Assembly (NCBI GenBank): GCA_902529105.1
Contig: CABZUW010000012.1
Coordinates: 1-36,379, forward strand
Source: an uncultured Pelagibacteraceae bacterium
GTDB lineage: Bacteria > Pseudomonadota > Alphaproteobacteria > Pelagibacterales > Pelagibacteraceae
Length of the DNA stretch: 36,379 nucleotides
Direction: 5' to 3'
The position numbers and the translations under genes were made by a program. Under the pieces are notes generated by a model. That model was given only the letters and a program-made list of their open reading frames with translations. It was not told where the DNA came from and did no database searches. This document shows positions 26,273-34,231 of this stretch, in pieces; positions within the stretch are counted from its first letter, which is position 1, and each line of letters starts with the position of its first letter.

Positions 26273-26979
26273 TGTCTGAAGCACCACATACAGTCAAATC
26301 TTACGAAGAAGAACTAAAAAATCTTAATGCTAATATAATTAAAATGGGAAGTGCATGTGAAGATTCTTTAGGTAAAGCAATTCAAGCCATTACAACAAGA
26401 GATAACAATATTGCAGAAGCTGTTATTCAAGAAGATGAAAAAATAGATAAATATGAGACTTTAATTGAACAGCAAGTTGTGAATTTAATTGCTTTAAGAC
26501 AACCTATGGCAATTGATTTAAGAGAGACAGTAACGGCTTTGAAAATGTCTTCAGATTTAGAGAGAATAGGTGATTTAGCAAAAAATATATCTAAGAGAAC
26601 ACTTTTGCTTAACGAAAATCTTCCAAAGAACTTGGTAGACTCATTGAATAGAGTATCTACCAATGTTCAAAAACAATTAAAATCAACATTAGATGCTTAT
26701 CTAGAAAGATCTGCGCCAATGGCAGTAAATGTTTGGGAAGGTGATGAGCAAATAGATGATCTAACAAATCTTTGTATGCAAGAAGTTATAAAATATCTTA
26801 AAGAAAATGAAAAAAATTTAGAAGATGGAACCCATTTATTGTTTGTAACTAAAAACATAGAGCGTATTGGTGATCATACTACAAATGTTGCAGAACAAGT
26901 TTATTATTTAGTTAAAGGCGAATATTTAGAAGGTGATAGACCCAAGGGAACAGAGCCAATTGTAACCGGAGAAAAATGA
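26272..26979 (+). CDS. phoU: Phosphate signalling protein PhoU
   Basis: PhoU links the Pst transporter to PhoR and keeps the Pho regulon off when phosphate is sufficient. The protein has 235 residues in two PhoU helical repeats. The metal-binding patterns are ALKMSSDLERIGDLAKNI (about 88-105) in the first and LFVTKNIERIGDHTTNV in the second. It is coupled to pstB by TAATG and followed by phoB after 3 nt. Confidence 0.96.
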   Translation: MSEAPHTVKSYEEELKNLNANIIKMGSACEDSLGKAIQAITTRDNNIAEAVIQEDEKIDKYETLIEQQVVNLIALRQPMAIDLRETVTALKMSSDLERIGDLAKNISKRTLLLNENLPKNLVDSLNRVSTNVQKQLKSTLDAYLERSAPMAVNVWEGDEQIDDLTNLCMQEVIKYLKENEKNLEDGTHLLFVTKNIERIGDHTTNVAEQVYYLVKGEYLEGDRPKGTEPIVTGEK

Positions 26980-26982
26980 TTT

Positions 26983-27666
26983 ATGTCAGCTCATGTTTTC
27001 ATTGCTGAAGATGAAGCATCAATTGTTAGTTTGTTAAAGTACAATCTTGAAAAAGAAGGTTATAAAGTCAGTCATTCAGAAAATGGAGAAGATGCTCTTA
27101 AACAAATAAAATTAAAACAGCCAGATTTAATATTAATGGATTGGATGTTACCAGAATTATCTGGTGTTGAAATTTGTAAAAACTTAAAAAAAGATAATAA
27201 GTTTAATGATATTCCTGTCATTATGTTAACTGCAAAAGGGGAGGAAGAAGACAAATTAAAAGCATTTGATACAGGTGCAGATGATTATGTAACTAAACCT
27301 TTTAGTCAAAAAGAATTGAATGCTAGAATTAAATCTTTATTGAGAAGATCTAAACCTCAATCATCATCAGACATTGTAGAATTTACTGATTTAAAAATAG
27401 ATCGGATTACAAAAAGAGTTTATAGAAAAGATAAAGAAATTACTTTGGGTCCAACTGAATTTAAACTCTTAGATTTTTTTATCAAAAATCCAAAAAGAGT
27501 TTATTCAAGAGAACAACTCTTAAACAATGTTTGGGGAGAAAATATATATGTTGAGTCTAGAACAGTTGATGTTCATATTAGAAGATTAAGACAAGCAATT
27601 AATATACAAAATACAAAACCTTTAATTAGAACAGTAAGATCAGCTGGTTATTCTTTAGAATCTTGA
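26983..27666 (+). CDS. phoB: Phosphate-regulon response regulator
   Basis: PhoB binds Pho boxes and activates phosphate-starvation genes. The receiver domain is at 1-120, with E9/D10, phospho-acceptor D53 (LMDWMLPE) and TGADDYVTKPFS. The winged-helix domain is at about 130-227, with KEITLGPTEFKLLDFF and SRTVDVHIRRLRQAI. At 227 residues it is standard. It is the last gene of the pst operon and overlaps the convergent sixA 3' end by 19 nt. Its targets are presumably the 11-nt repeats at 16445, 17822, 21648 and 34111. Confidence 0.96.
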   Translation: MSAHVFIAEDEASIVSLLKYNLEKEGYKVSHSENGEDALKQIKLKQPDLILMDWMLPELSGVEICKNLKKDNKFNDIPVIMLTAKGEEEDKLKAFDTGADDYVTKPFSQKELNARIKSLLRRSKPQSSSDIVEFTDLKIDRITKRVYRKDKEITLGPTEFKLLDFFIKNPKRVYSREQLLNNVWGENIYVESRTVDVHIRRLRQAINIQNTKPLIRTVRSAGYSLES

Positions 27667-28172
27667 AGATCTTTGGGTCTTATAAATTTTTTTAATACTC
27701 CCTTTTTCTCAACTTCATTCCAGGATTTAATATCAAACTCAATTTTTGCAAATGCTGCTGTTGGGAATTTATAATTCATTAGTTTAAAATTATTCGTATT
27801 ATGATTTTTTGTAAGATTTCGTACTAAATTTTTCACTGATGGTTCATGGTTTATAATCAAAATTGATTTATATTCACTGGATATTTCTTTAATTTTTTTT
27901 ACAATTGCATTCTCATCAACTAAATATAAATCTTTTGAAAAATTAACTTTTTTTGGCTTATTAATTTTCTTGGATAAAATTTGAAAAGTTTTTTTTGTTC
28001 TTTTTGATGATGAAATTAATGCATAATCAAATTCAAATTTTTTTTTAACAAAAAATTCACAAATCATTTTTGCATTTTTCTTGCCTCTTTTAGTAAGTGG
28101 TCTATCAAAATCATTAATACTTAAATCATCCCAACTAGATTTTGCGTGTCTCATGACGTATAATTGATACAT
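27648..28172 (-). CDS. sixA: SixA-like histidine phosphatase
   Basis: A small phosphohistidine phosphatase of the RHG superfamily, 174 residues from the ATG at 28172 (MYQLYVMRHAKSSW). An upstream in-frame extension to 28265 would run into ppk and has no family similarity. The catalytic RHA is at 8-10, followed by DRPLTKRGKKNA, and the second catalytic His is in IINHEPSVKNL. SixA removes phosphate from phosphotransfer histidines. Here it is sandwiched between phoB (19-nt convergent overlap) and ppk (13-nt divergent gap). That hints at, but does not prove, a role in the phosphate or polyphosphate pathway. Confidence 0.87.
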   Translation of the reverse strand: MYQLYVMRHAKSSWDDLSINDFDRPLTKRGKKNAKMICEFFVKKKFEFDYALISSSKRTKKTFQILSKKINKPKKVNFSKDLYLVDENAIVKKIKEISSEYKSILIINHEPSVKNLVRNLTKNHNTNNFKLMNYKFPTAAFAKIEFDIKSWNEVEKKGVLKKFIRPKDLQDSKE

Positions 28173-28185
28173 AAAATCTAAATAT

Positions 28186-30342
28186 ATGACTGCTTTAAAA
28201 AAACAACATAAAGAAGAGTTGAAATCTAAATATATAAATAGAGAGCTTTCTTGGTTAAAATTCAACGATAGAGTACTTTTAGAGGCGCAAAATATCGAAA
28301 ATCCTCTTTATGAAAGAGTAAAGTTTTTATCAATTGCTGGGTCTAATCTAGATGAATTTTTTATGGTCCGTGTAGCTGGGTTATATAGTCAAATAAAACA
28401 AGAAGTTGACTCACTAAGCTCTGATGGTTTGACACCTGAAGAGCAAATGGATGAGGTAGTGCTTGAAACTAAGAATCTATTAAAAAAACAGAACAAAATT
28501 TTTATTCAACTGATTATGGAATTAAAAAAAAATAATATCAATTTAGTTAAACCAGTTAATTTAAATACTAAGGATAAAAAAAAACTTTTAGAAATATTTA
28601 AAGAAGAGATTTACCCTTTATTAACACCATCAGCAATTGATCCTGCACATCCATTTCCATTTATAATCAATCAAGGAAGAGCAATTGTAATGAAGTTAAG
28701 AAAAAAAAATAAAAAAAGGATTTTAAACTCAATAATAGTAATACCAAAAGCATTATCTAGATTTATTGAAATTGAGTCTTCAAAAAATCATAAGAAATTT
28801 GTGATTCTAGATGATGTAATAAGTTTTTTTGCTAATGAAATTTTTCCAGATCATGATTTAGAAAAGAAAATGATTTTTAGAGTAATAAGAGACAGCGATG
28901 TAGAGATTCAAGAGGAAGCAGAAGATTTGGTTAGATCTTTTGAATTGGCTTTAAAAAGACGTAGAACGGGTGATATTGTTCGTTTAGAGGTTCTTGAAAA
29001 TAGTGATAACGAATTGATAAGATTTATAACTAATAAATTAGATATAAATCCTGACTATATTTATGATGTTGCTGGCCTTGTTGGAATTCAAGATATAGAT
29101 CAAATATGTAAAGTAAAAAATCCAAAATTAAGATTTAAACATTTTACACCTAGAGAAGTTGAAAGATTAAAAGAATATAATGATAATTTTTTTGAAACTA
29201 TTAAAAAGAAAGATTTAGTTGTTCATCATCCTTTCGAAACATTTGACTCAGTAATTGAATTTTTAAACCAAGCAGCAAATGATAAAAAAGTTATAGCTAT
29301 AAAACAAACTCTATATAGAACAACTCTAGACTCACCTATTGTTAAAGCTTTAATAACAGCTGCAGAAAACGGAAAAACAGTTACCGCTTTAATTGAAATT
29401 AAAGCTAGATTTAATGAGGAAGCTAATATTCAACTATCAAGAAGTTTAGAAAAAGTAGGTGTTCAAATTGTTTATGGTTTTGCTAAATATAAAACTCATG
29501 CAAAATCATCATTAGTTTTAAGAAGAGAACAGGGTAAAATACAAACTTATTTTCATTTAGGAACTGGCAATTATCATCCAGTAAATGCTAAAATTTATAC
29601 TGATTTGTCTTTATTTAGTTGTGATAAGAAAATGGCATCAGATGTTGAAAAGTTTTTCAATTATGTAACAGGATACGCAAAACCAAAAAATTTAAATAAA
29701 ATTTCTATTTCACCAGTAAATATGAGGCAAACCTTAAATGAAAATATTGATGCTGAAATTAAAAATTCTAAAAATGGAAAATTTGCAGCTATTTGGGCAA
29801 AAATGAACTCTTTAGTAGATCCAGAAATTATTGATAAATTTTATGAAGCTTCGAATGCTGGTGTAAAAATTCATTTATTTGTAAGGGGTGTTTGTTGTTT
29901 AAGACCAGGAGTAAAAGATAGATCAGAAAACATATTTGTAAAAAGTATCATAGGAAGATTTTTAGAGCATTCTAGAATTTACTGCTTTAGTAATGGTACA
30001 AAAAAAATGCCTAATAGAAATGCAAAAGTATATATTTCGTCAGCTGATTTAATGCCGAGAAATTTAAATCGAAGGGTAGAACTTCTAGTCCCAATTGAAA
30101 ATGAGACTGTTCATGAACAGATCTTAGATCAAATAATGTTGGCAAATTATCTTGATACTAATCAGAGCTGGGAACTTGAAGCTGATGGTAATTATAAAAA
30201 AATTAAATATAGTAAGAGCGATTCCTTTTCAGCTCATGAATATTTTATGAATAATCCGAGCTTATCTGGAAGAGGTAAAGCTAAACTAAGAATGCAGCCT
30301 AAACAACTGCACTTAAGATTGATTAAAAGTGGAAGTAATTAA
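28186..30342 (+). CDS. ppk: Polyphosphate kinase 1
   Basis: PPK1 reversibly builds inorganic polyphosphate from ATP. At 718 residues it has the usual four domains, starting INRELSWLKFNDRVL. The phospho-histidine is H438 in KTHAKSSLVLRR, and the second catalytic His is H595 in LEHSRIYCFSNG. Motifs IKQTLYRT and HLGTGNYHPVNAKIYTDL are intact. Its start is only 13 nt from the divergent sixA start, so its promoter must lie inside sixA. The ppx gene overlaps its end by 14 nt, forming the usual synthesis/degradation pair. I see no Pho box upstream. Confidence 0.96.
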   Translation: MTALKKQHKEELKSKYINRELSWLKFNDRVLLEAQNIENPLYERVKFLSIAGSNLDEFFMVRVAGLYSQIKQEVDSLSSDGLTPEEQMDEVVLETKNLLKKQNKIFIQLIMELKKNNINLVKPVNLNTKDKKKLLEIFKEEIYPLLTPSAIDPAHPFPFIINQGRAIVMKLRKKNKKRILNSIIVIPKALSRFIEIESSKNHKKFVILDDVISFFANEIFPDHDLEKKMIFRVIRDSDVEIQEEAEDLVRSFELALKRRRTGDIVRLEVLENSDNELIRFITNKLDINPDYIYDVAGLVGIQDIDQICKVKNPKLRFKHFTPREVERLKEYNDNFFETIKKKDLVVHHPFETFDSVIEFLNQAANDKKVIAIKQTLYRTTLDSPIVKALITAAENGKTVTALIEIKARFNEEANIQLSRSLEKVGVQIVYGFAKYKTHAKSSLVLRREQGKIQTYFHLGTGNYHPVNAKIYTDLSLFSCDKKMASDVEKFFNYVTGYAKPKNLNKISISPVNMRQTLNENIDAEIKNSKNGKFAAIWAKMNSLVDPEIIDKFYEASNAGVKIHLFVRGVCCLRPGVKDRSENIFVKSIIGRFLEHSRIYCFSNGTKKMPNRNAKVYISSADLMPRNLNRRVELLVPIENETVHEQILDQIMLANYLDTNQSWELEADGNYKKIKYSKSDSFSAHEYFMNNPSLSGRGKAKLRMQPKQLHLRLIKSGSN

Positions 30343-31840
30343 AAGTAAAAATAGTTTAAAATTAAATCAGGCAAAATTAGCTATAATAGACATTGGATCA
30401 AACTCTATAAGAATGCTAATTTATGAAGATTTCAGTTCTTCTCGTGTGCCTTTTTTTAATGAAAAAGCAGTTTGTGAACTTGGAAAAAATTTAGATAAAT
30501 CCAAAAAACTTCACAGATCTGGTACCGAATATGCTTTAAAAGTTTTAAAAAGATTCTCTGAAATTTTAAATGTTTCAAAAATCACAAATCTTAAAATCAT
30601 TGCAACAGCAGTTTTAAGAGAAGCAACTGATACAAAACCATTTATTAATGAAGTTGAAAAACTTTTTAAAACTAAGATTAATATATTATCTGGTGAAGAA
30701 GAAGCTGAATGCTCAGCTGAGGGAGTAAAAATAGGCTTTGAAAATGTCAATGGATTAGTTGCTGATCTTGGAGGTGGAAGTTTAGAATTAGCTCGAGTTG
30801 AAAATAATATAGTTACTAATAAAACCTCATTACCTGTTGGAGTTTTAAGATTATTAAATAATCCTATAGTTAAAAAAAGAAATTTAGCAAAATATATCAA
30901 AAAATTATTAAGAGAAGAAAAATGGCTTTCAAAAAAGAAATTTAATAATCTATATTTAGTTGGAGGTACCTGGCGAGCATTATTTAAATTACATCTTTTT
31001 CAAAATAATCATCCGGTACATATAATTCATCAATATAGTATTGATAACAATGTTTTATCTAAGTTTGTTGAAAAAATTTCATCTTTTAATAAATCTAAAC
31101 TTAAAACAGTTGAGTATATTTCAAAATCTAGAACAGCGTATTTACCTTATAGTTGCATTATACTTGATGAAATTATGAAAGTTACAAATCCAAGAAATAT
31201 AATTTGTTCTATAAGCGGTTTGCGTGAAGGTTCTTTATCAATTGACTATTTTAAAGATGTAAAAGAATCAGAAATTTTTCATAAAGCACTTGAGAATATT
31301 GCAAAAAAAAGAGGTGATCTAGGATCGAACTATAAAAAATATTATGATTTTATTCAGCCAGTTTTTGAAGGCAATGAACATTTTAATAAGAAATTATTAT
31401 ATCTGGCATGTGTATTAAGTCATATGGATTGGGGATTAGGAGCATTTCAAAAAGCTGAATTGGTATTTCAAGAAACAATAAATACTCCTTTACTTAGATT
31501 GACTCATAAAGAAAGAATACAATTAGCTTTGTCATGTTATTGGCGGTACTGTAGTATCAAGTATAATCCAAAGATGGAGTATCTAACTTTTTTAAATAAT
31601 AATGAAATTTTTTCAAGCAAACAAGTTGGAGCAGCATTGAGATTTTCACAATCATTGACCTCGATATCTACGATATTTCTTGAAGAGTTTAAATTGTATA
31701 AAAGAGGTAATGCTGTATTTTTAAAAATTCCATCACAACATCAAGAAATAATCTCAAAACAAGTTACTAAAAGATTTAAAGCTCTTGCTAGAGAATTATT
31801 TTTAGAGCCAAGAATAATTTATTCAAATAATTCAAAATAA
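30329..31840 (+). CDS. ppx: Exopolyphosphatase / guanosine pentaphosphatase family
   Basis: Ppx/GppA enzymes trim polyphosphate or pppGpp. The start is a GTG at 30329 overlapping ppk by 14 nt. The actin-like ATPase fold shows AIIDIGSNSIRMLIYE near the N terminus, LSGEEEAECSAEGV with the catalytic-type acidic residues, and VADLGGGSLELARV. The C-terminal part (about 320-503) is the helical HD-like extension (LSHMDWGLGAF, HKERIQLALSCYWRY). At 503 residues it matches long Ppx forms. Which substrate is preferred cannot be judged here; the ppk neighbour favours polyphosphate. Confidence 0.93.
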   Translation: MEVIKSKNSLKLNQAKLAIIDIGSNSIRMLIYEDFSSSRVPFFNEKAVCELGKNLDKSKKLHRSGTEYALKVLKRFSEILNVSKITNLKIIATAVLREATDTKPFINEVEKLFKTKINILSGEEEAECSAEGVKIGFENVNGLVADLGGGSLELARVENNIVTNKTSLPVGVLRLLNNPIVKKRNLAKYIKKLLREEKWLSKKKFNNLYLVGGTWRALFKLHLFQNNHPVHIIHQYSIDNNVLSKFVEKISSFNKSKLKTVEYISKSRTAYLPYSCIILDEIMKVTNPRNIICSISGLREGSLSIDYFKDVKESEIFHKALENIAKKRGDLGSNYKKYYDFIQPVFEGNEHFNKKLLYLACVLSHMDWGLGAFQKAELVFQETINTPLLRLTHKERIQLALSCYWRYCSIKYNPKMEYLTFLNNNEIFSSKQVGAALRFSQSLTSISTIFLEEFKLYKRGNAVFLKIPSQHQEIISKQVTKRFKALARELFLEPRIIYSNNSK

Positions 31841-31958
31841 CCTAAATTAATTAAACTTTAATAATAAGTAAATATTTCTGTAACTTAATCTTTGTAGTTT
31901 AATTAAAAATTTAAACTATTCTTACTTCTTCCCTCGTTTAAATTTTGTTAATTAACTA

Positions 31959-31992
31959 CTTTCTTCCTTCTCTTAAATGAGAAGGGAGAAAG
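31959..31992. terminator. Long hairpin between ppx and the Lys-rich small gene
   Basis: CTTTCTTCCTTCTC (31959-31972) pairs with GAGAAGGGAGAAAG (31979-31992) as a 14-bp stem with a single G-T pair and a 6-nt loop. There is no U tract on either strand. It lies 118 nt after ppx and 12 nt beyond the restored stop of the minus-strand small gene, so it could end both transcripts. The rest of this 163-base gap (31841-32003) is plain A/T-rich DNA. Confidence 0.5.
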
Positions 31993-32003
31993 ATGATTTG
32001 GAT

Positions 32004-32250
32004 TTAATTATTTATAGATGCAGGAGATTGCTCTGCATTCTTCTTAGCAATTTTTTTTGCTTTTTTTTCTGCAACCTTTTTTTTCTAGACCAGCAATTTT
32101 AATATTAAGGCTTGATAATTTTTTTTCTTTAGCTGTTATTTTATTTTTAAGTTTATCAATTGATCTTAATATCTTTGTTTTTTTCTTTTCATTTTTTTTT
32201 AGTTTTTTTCTCATTACTGCCTCCGAATTATTTGAAATTAATTTAATCAT
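32004..32250 (-). pseudogene. Lys-rich coiled-coil small protein, probably frameshifted in a homopolymer
   Basis: From an ATG at 32250, with AAGGA six bases upstream, the frame runs 68 codons to 32044: MIKLISNNSEAVMRKKLKKN and a heptad-like Lys/Leu/Ile region, ending abruptly in EKKGCRKKSKKNC. Dropping one A from the A8 run (plus-strand T8 at 32077-32084) switches to a frame that keeps the alternating Lys/Ala character, including VAEKKAKKIAKKNAEQSP, and ends at a TAA at 32004. That continuation looks more natural than the current Cys-containing end. It is a basic, helical, coiled-coil-forming peptide of unknown function. The shift could be a sequencing error, a true mutation or slippage. It lies 42 nt downstream of the NUDIX gene and could be the last gene of that operon. 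Confidence 0.6.
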
Positions 32251-32292
32251 ATAATCCTTAAATAAAAAAGATATTTTGATACAACCTATGGT

Positions 32293-32784
32293 TTATAGAT
32301 TTTCAAGAATTGTTATTAGATATAAAAACATTGCTATATGAGAACTATTATTGAATTTTTGATTTAATATTAATTTGAATATATCTCTTTGATTAAAAAG
32401 ATGAATTCTAATACCTTGTTCTGGCTTCGAGATTTTAATTAAGTCTTCTGTGTAATAACCAGTAATTTTAGTAGTTAGTCGTCCAGGCTCTGTATAAAAA
32501 CTAACTATTTTAGTCAATTTTGATCTTGATCTATATCCTGTTTCTTCTCTTAATTCTTTTTGTGCTGATTGCAGAGTTGTTTCCTTTTTTTCCACTATGC
32601 CAGAAGGAAACTCGTAATTAATTTTGTTAATTGGAACTCTTTTTTGGGAAACTACTACATATTTGTCTTTAATCTTAGGTATTACTAATGAAAGATTAGA
32701 AGTTTTAAGATAATGATAAAACTCTTTTTTTTTAAATTTTTTGTTAATTAAACTTATTCGATTGGTAAGTTTTATATTTTTCAA
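32293..32784 (-). CDS. NUDIX hydrolase
   Basis: A 163-residue nucleotide-diphosphate hydrolase. The NUDIX box GX5EX7(R/K)EUXEEXGU is read in GIVEKKETTLQSAQ followed by KELREETGY. The layout, with PSG before the box and TEPGRLTTKI after it, resembles ADP-sugar/ADP-ribose pyrophosphatases, but substrate prediction in this family is unreliable. The start is a TTG at 32784-32782 that overlaps the aquaporin stop, so it is translated as the fourth gene of the arsC unit. A later ATG is possible but would cut into conserved-looking sequence. Confidence 0.85.
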   Translation of the reverse strand: MKNIKLTNRISLINKKFKKKEFYHYLKTSNLSLVIPKIKDKYVVVSQKRVPINKINYEFPSGIVEKKETTLQSAQKELREETGYRSRSKLTKIVSFYTEPGRLTTKITGYYTEDLIKISKPEQGIRIHLFNQRDIFKLILNQKFNNSSHIAMFLYLITILENL

Positions 32785-33440
32785 TTTTTTTCTAAAAATA
32801 ACTTTTTAACAATAAATACAGCAATTAACATTCCTACAAGCTCAGCCAAGATATAATAAGGAGTGTTTAAATAACTAATACCTGTAAAAGACTCTGTAAA
32901 TGTTCTAGCAATTGCAACAGCTGGATTTGCAAAAGAAGTAGAGGAGGTAAACCAATAACCAGCAGTAATATATAGACCAACACTAGCAGCAACAGCAATT
33001 TTGCCTGACTTCATTGAACCAAAAATTATTGTTATTAGCCCTAATGTTGCTATTACCTCAGATGTGAATATATAAATCCCATCTCTTGACTTAGTAGATA
33101 ATTCATAAATCTCATGTTCAAAAAAGAAATTAGCTAAACCAACACCAATTAAGCAACCAACCAATTGAGCAATGATATAGTAGGGTAATAGTTTCCTTTT
33201 TAATTTGCCAGTTATTGCCATTGCGATACTTACAAATGGATTAAAGTGAGCTCCTGATACATCAGCAAATACTGTAATAAGCACAAATAAACCTGCTCCT
33301 GTTGCTATAGTGTTTGCAATTAACATTACTGCAACATCGTCAGTTAAGTTTTCTGCCATTAAACCCGAACCAACTATAATCATTACTAAAAAACAACTCC
33401 CTATTAATTCAGCAAGGAAATAACGGCTTTTATTTTTCAT
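32781..33440 (-). CDS. aqpS: Aquaporin-family channel, AqpS-like (arsenite exit)
   Basis: An MIP channel of 219 residues with six helices and two NPA-type loops. The first reads HFNPF (NPF at 67-69 instead of NPA) and the second is ANPA (172-174). After the second NPA the usual pore arginine is replaced by V175. AqpS of Sinorhizobium has Val there too; it works with ArsC to let arsenite leave the cell. It overlaps arsC by 11 nt and the NUDIX gene by a few bases, so the operon logic is arsenate reduction followed by passive arsenite efflux. No ArsB or Acr3 pump is in the window. The NPF variant is unusual and could change selectivity. Confidence 0.88.
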   Translation of the reverse strand: MKNKSRYFLAELIGSCFLVMIIVGSGLMAENLTDDVAVMLIANTIATGAGLFVLITVFADVSGAHFNPFVSIAMAITGKLKRKLLPYYIIAQLVGCLIGVGLANFFFEHEIYELSTKSRDGIYIFTSEVIATLGLITIIFGSMKSGKIAVAASVGLYITAGYWFTSSTSFANPAVAIARTFTESFTGISYLNTPYYILAELVGMLIAVFIVKKLFLEKN

Positions 33441-33861
33441 TTATAAGTTCCTTTATTCTTTTATGAATATTGTTGTAAACTTTTTCTATTATTTCATCTT
33501 TTTTATTTAAATCATTTGTTTCATTAAGTAATTTAACAGGATCCTCTATATCCCAATGAATTATCTGATCTTTATTTGGCCAAATAGGACAGACTTCATA
33601 ATTGGCATTATTACAAACTGTAATAACATAATCCATTTTAATTTGACCATTAATAAACTCATTAAAATTTTTAGATTTATAATTTGAAAGATCATAATGT
33701 TTCGATAATAAATAATTCTTCACATCTTCATTAATTTTTCCTGTTGGATTACTCCCAGCACTAAAACCCTTAAACATATCCTCATACTCGTTATTTATTA
33801 TACTTTCAGCAATAATACTTCTTGCTGAATTACCCGTGCATACAAACAATATATTCTTCAT
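33430..33861 (-). CDS. arsC: Arsenate reductase, low-molecular-weight phosphatase (thioredoxin) type
   Basis: The 143-residue protein opens with the P-loop VCTGNSARS (C8 to R14). The two resolving cysteines are at C83 and C91 (TVCNNANYEVCPIW), one residue further apart than in the staphylococcal enzyme. The catalytic Asp region is HWDIEDP (102-108). It reduces arsenate to arsenite through an intramolecular disulfide cascade. The cysteine pair argues for ArsC rather than a plain protein-tyrosine phosphatase. It follows the 73-residue membrane protein with no gap and overlaps aqpS by 11 nt. Confidence 0.92.
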   Translation of the reverse strand: MKNILFVCTGNSARSIIAESIINNEYEDMFKGFSAGSNPTGKINEDVKNYLLSKHYDLSNYKSKNFNEFINGQIKMDYVITVCNNANYEVCPIWPNKDQIIHWDIEDPVKLLNETNDLNKKDEIIEKVYNNIHKRIKELINEK

Positions 33862-34083
33862 TTAAAAAATAACTTTATAAATACCAATTACAAATAATGG
33901 GATTTGTAATCCAAAGTTAGTTAAAATTGCTTTATCTTTGCTCATAAATCCAGCAATAGTCCATCCAACAACTCCTAATCCATGAAAATATATATTTAAC
34001 GGATATATATTTAAATTTGTAAGAAGTATTCCTACTAAAACTAAGAATGTACTAATCCACTTTAGATATTTTTTTATAAACAT
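33862..34083 (-). CDS. Small membrane protein at the head of the arsC operon
   Basis: A 73-residue protein with about three hydrophobic segments (WISTFLVLVGILLTNLNI, FHGLGVVGWTIAGFM, FGLQIPLFVIGIYKVIF). I do not recognise a named function. The start has a strong GGAGG ribosome site, and the stop codon is directly adjacent to the arsC ATG. It is probably expressed as the first gene of the four- or five-gene arsenate unit. A tandem 11-nt Pho-like repeat lies 27 nt upstream. Confidence 0.8.
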   Translation of the reverse strand: MFIKKYLKWISTFLVLVGILLTNLNIYPLNIYFHGLGVVGWTIAGFMSKDKAILTNFGLQIPLFVIGIYKVIF

Positions 34084-34110
34084 TAAACCTCCATATTTTT
34101 AATTATTACT

Positions 34111-34132
34111 TTTTTGTTACGAATTTATTACA
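34111..34132 (-). promoter_or_regulatory. Candidate Pho box of the arsenate operon
   Basis: Read on the minus strand: TGTAATAAATT and CGTAACAAAAA, two tandem units with 11-nt period, matching the units of pstS (TGTAATATTAA, TGTAACAATTC). They point toward the 73-residue protein gene and arsC. A chance match is possible in A/T-rich DNA, but both cores and the spacing fit. Confidence 0.5.
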
Positions 34133-34154
34133 ATTTATTAGAAATTAGCTCAAT

Positions 34155-34184
34155 TCTCTTCCCAATTTAAAAATTGGGAAGAGA
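34155..34184. terminator. Perfect hairpin between the DsrE-like gene and the arsC operon
   Basis: TCTCTTCCCAATTT (34155-34168) pairs without mismatch with AAATTGGGAAGAGA (34171-34184), leaving a 2-nt centre. There is no long U tract. It lies 47 nt after the DsrE-like stop on the minus strand, where a terminator would be expected. Confidence 0.55.
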
Positions 34185-34231
34185 GTGATCTTAAATGATA
34201 TTTAAATTATTGAATAATTAATTATCTACAA

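Noticed and set aside
28173..28265. N-terminal extension of the SixA-like gene into ppk
   Set aside because: The added 31 residues are antisense to ppk and have no family similarity; MYQLYVMRHAK is the natural start.
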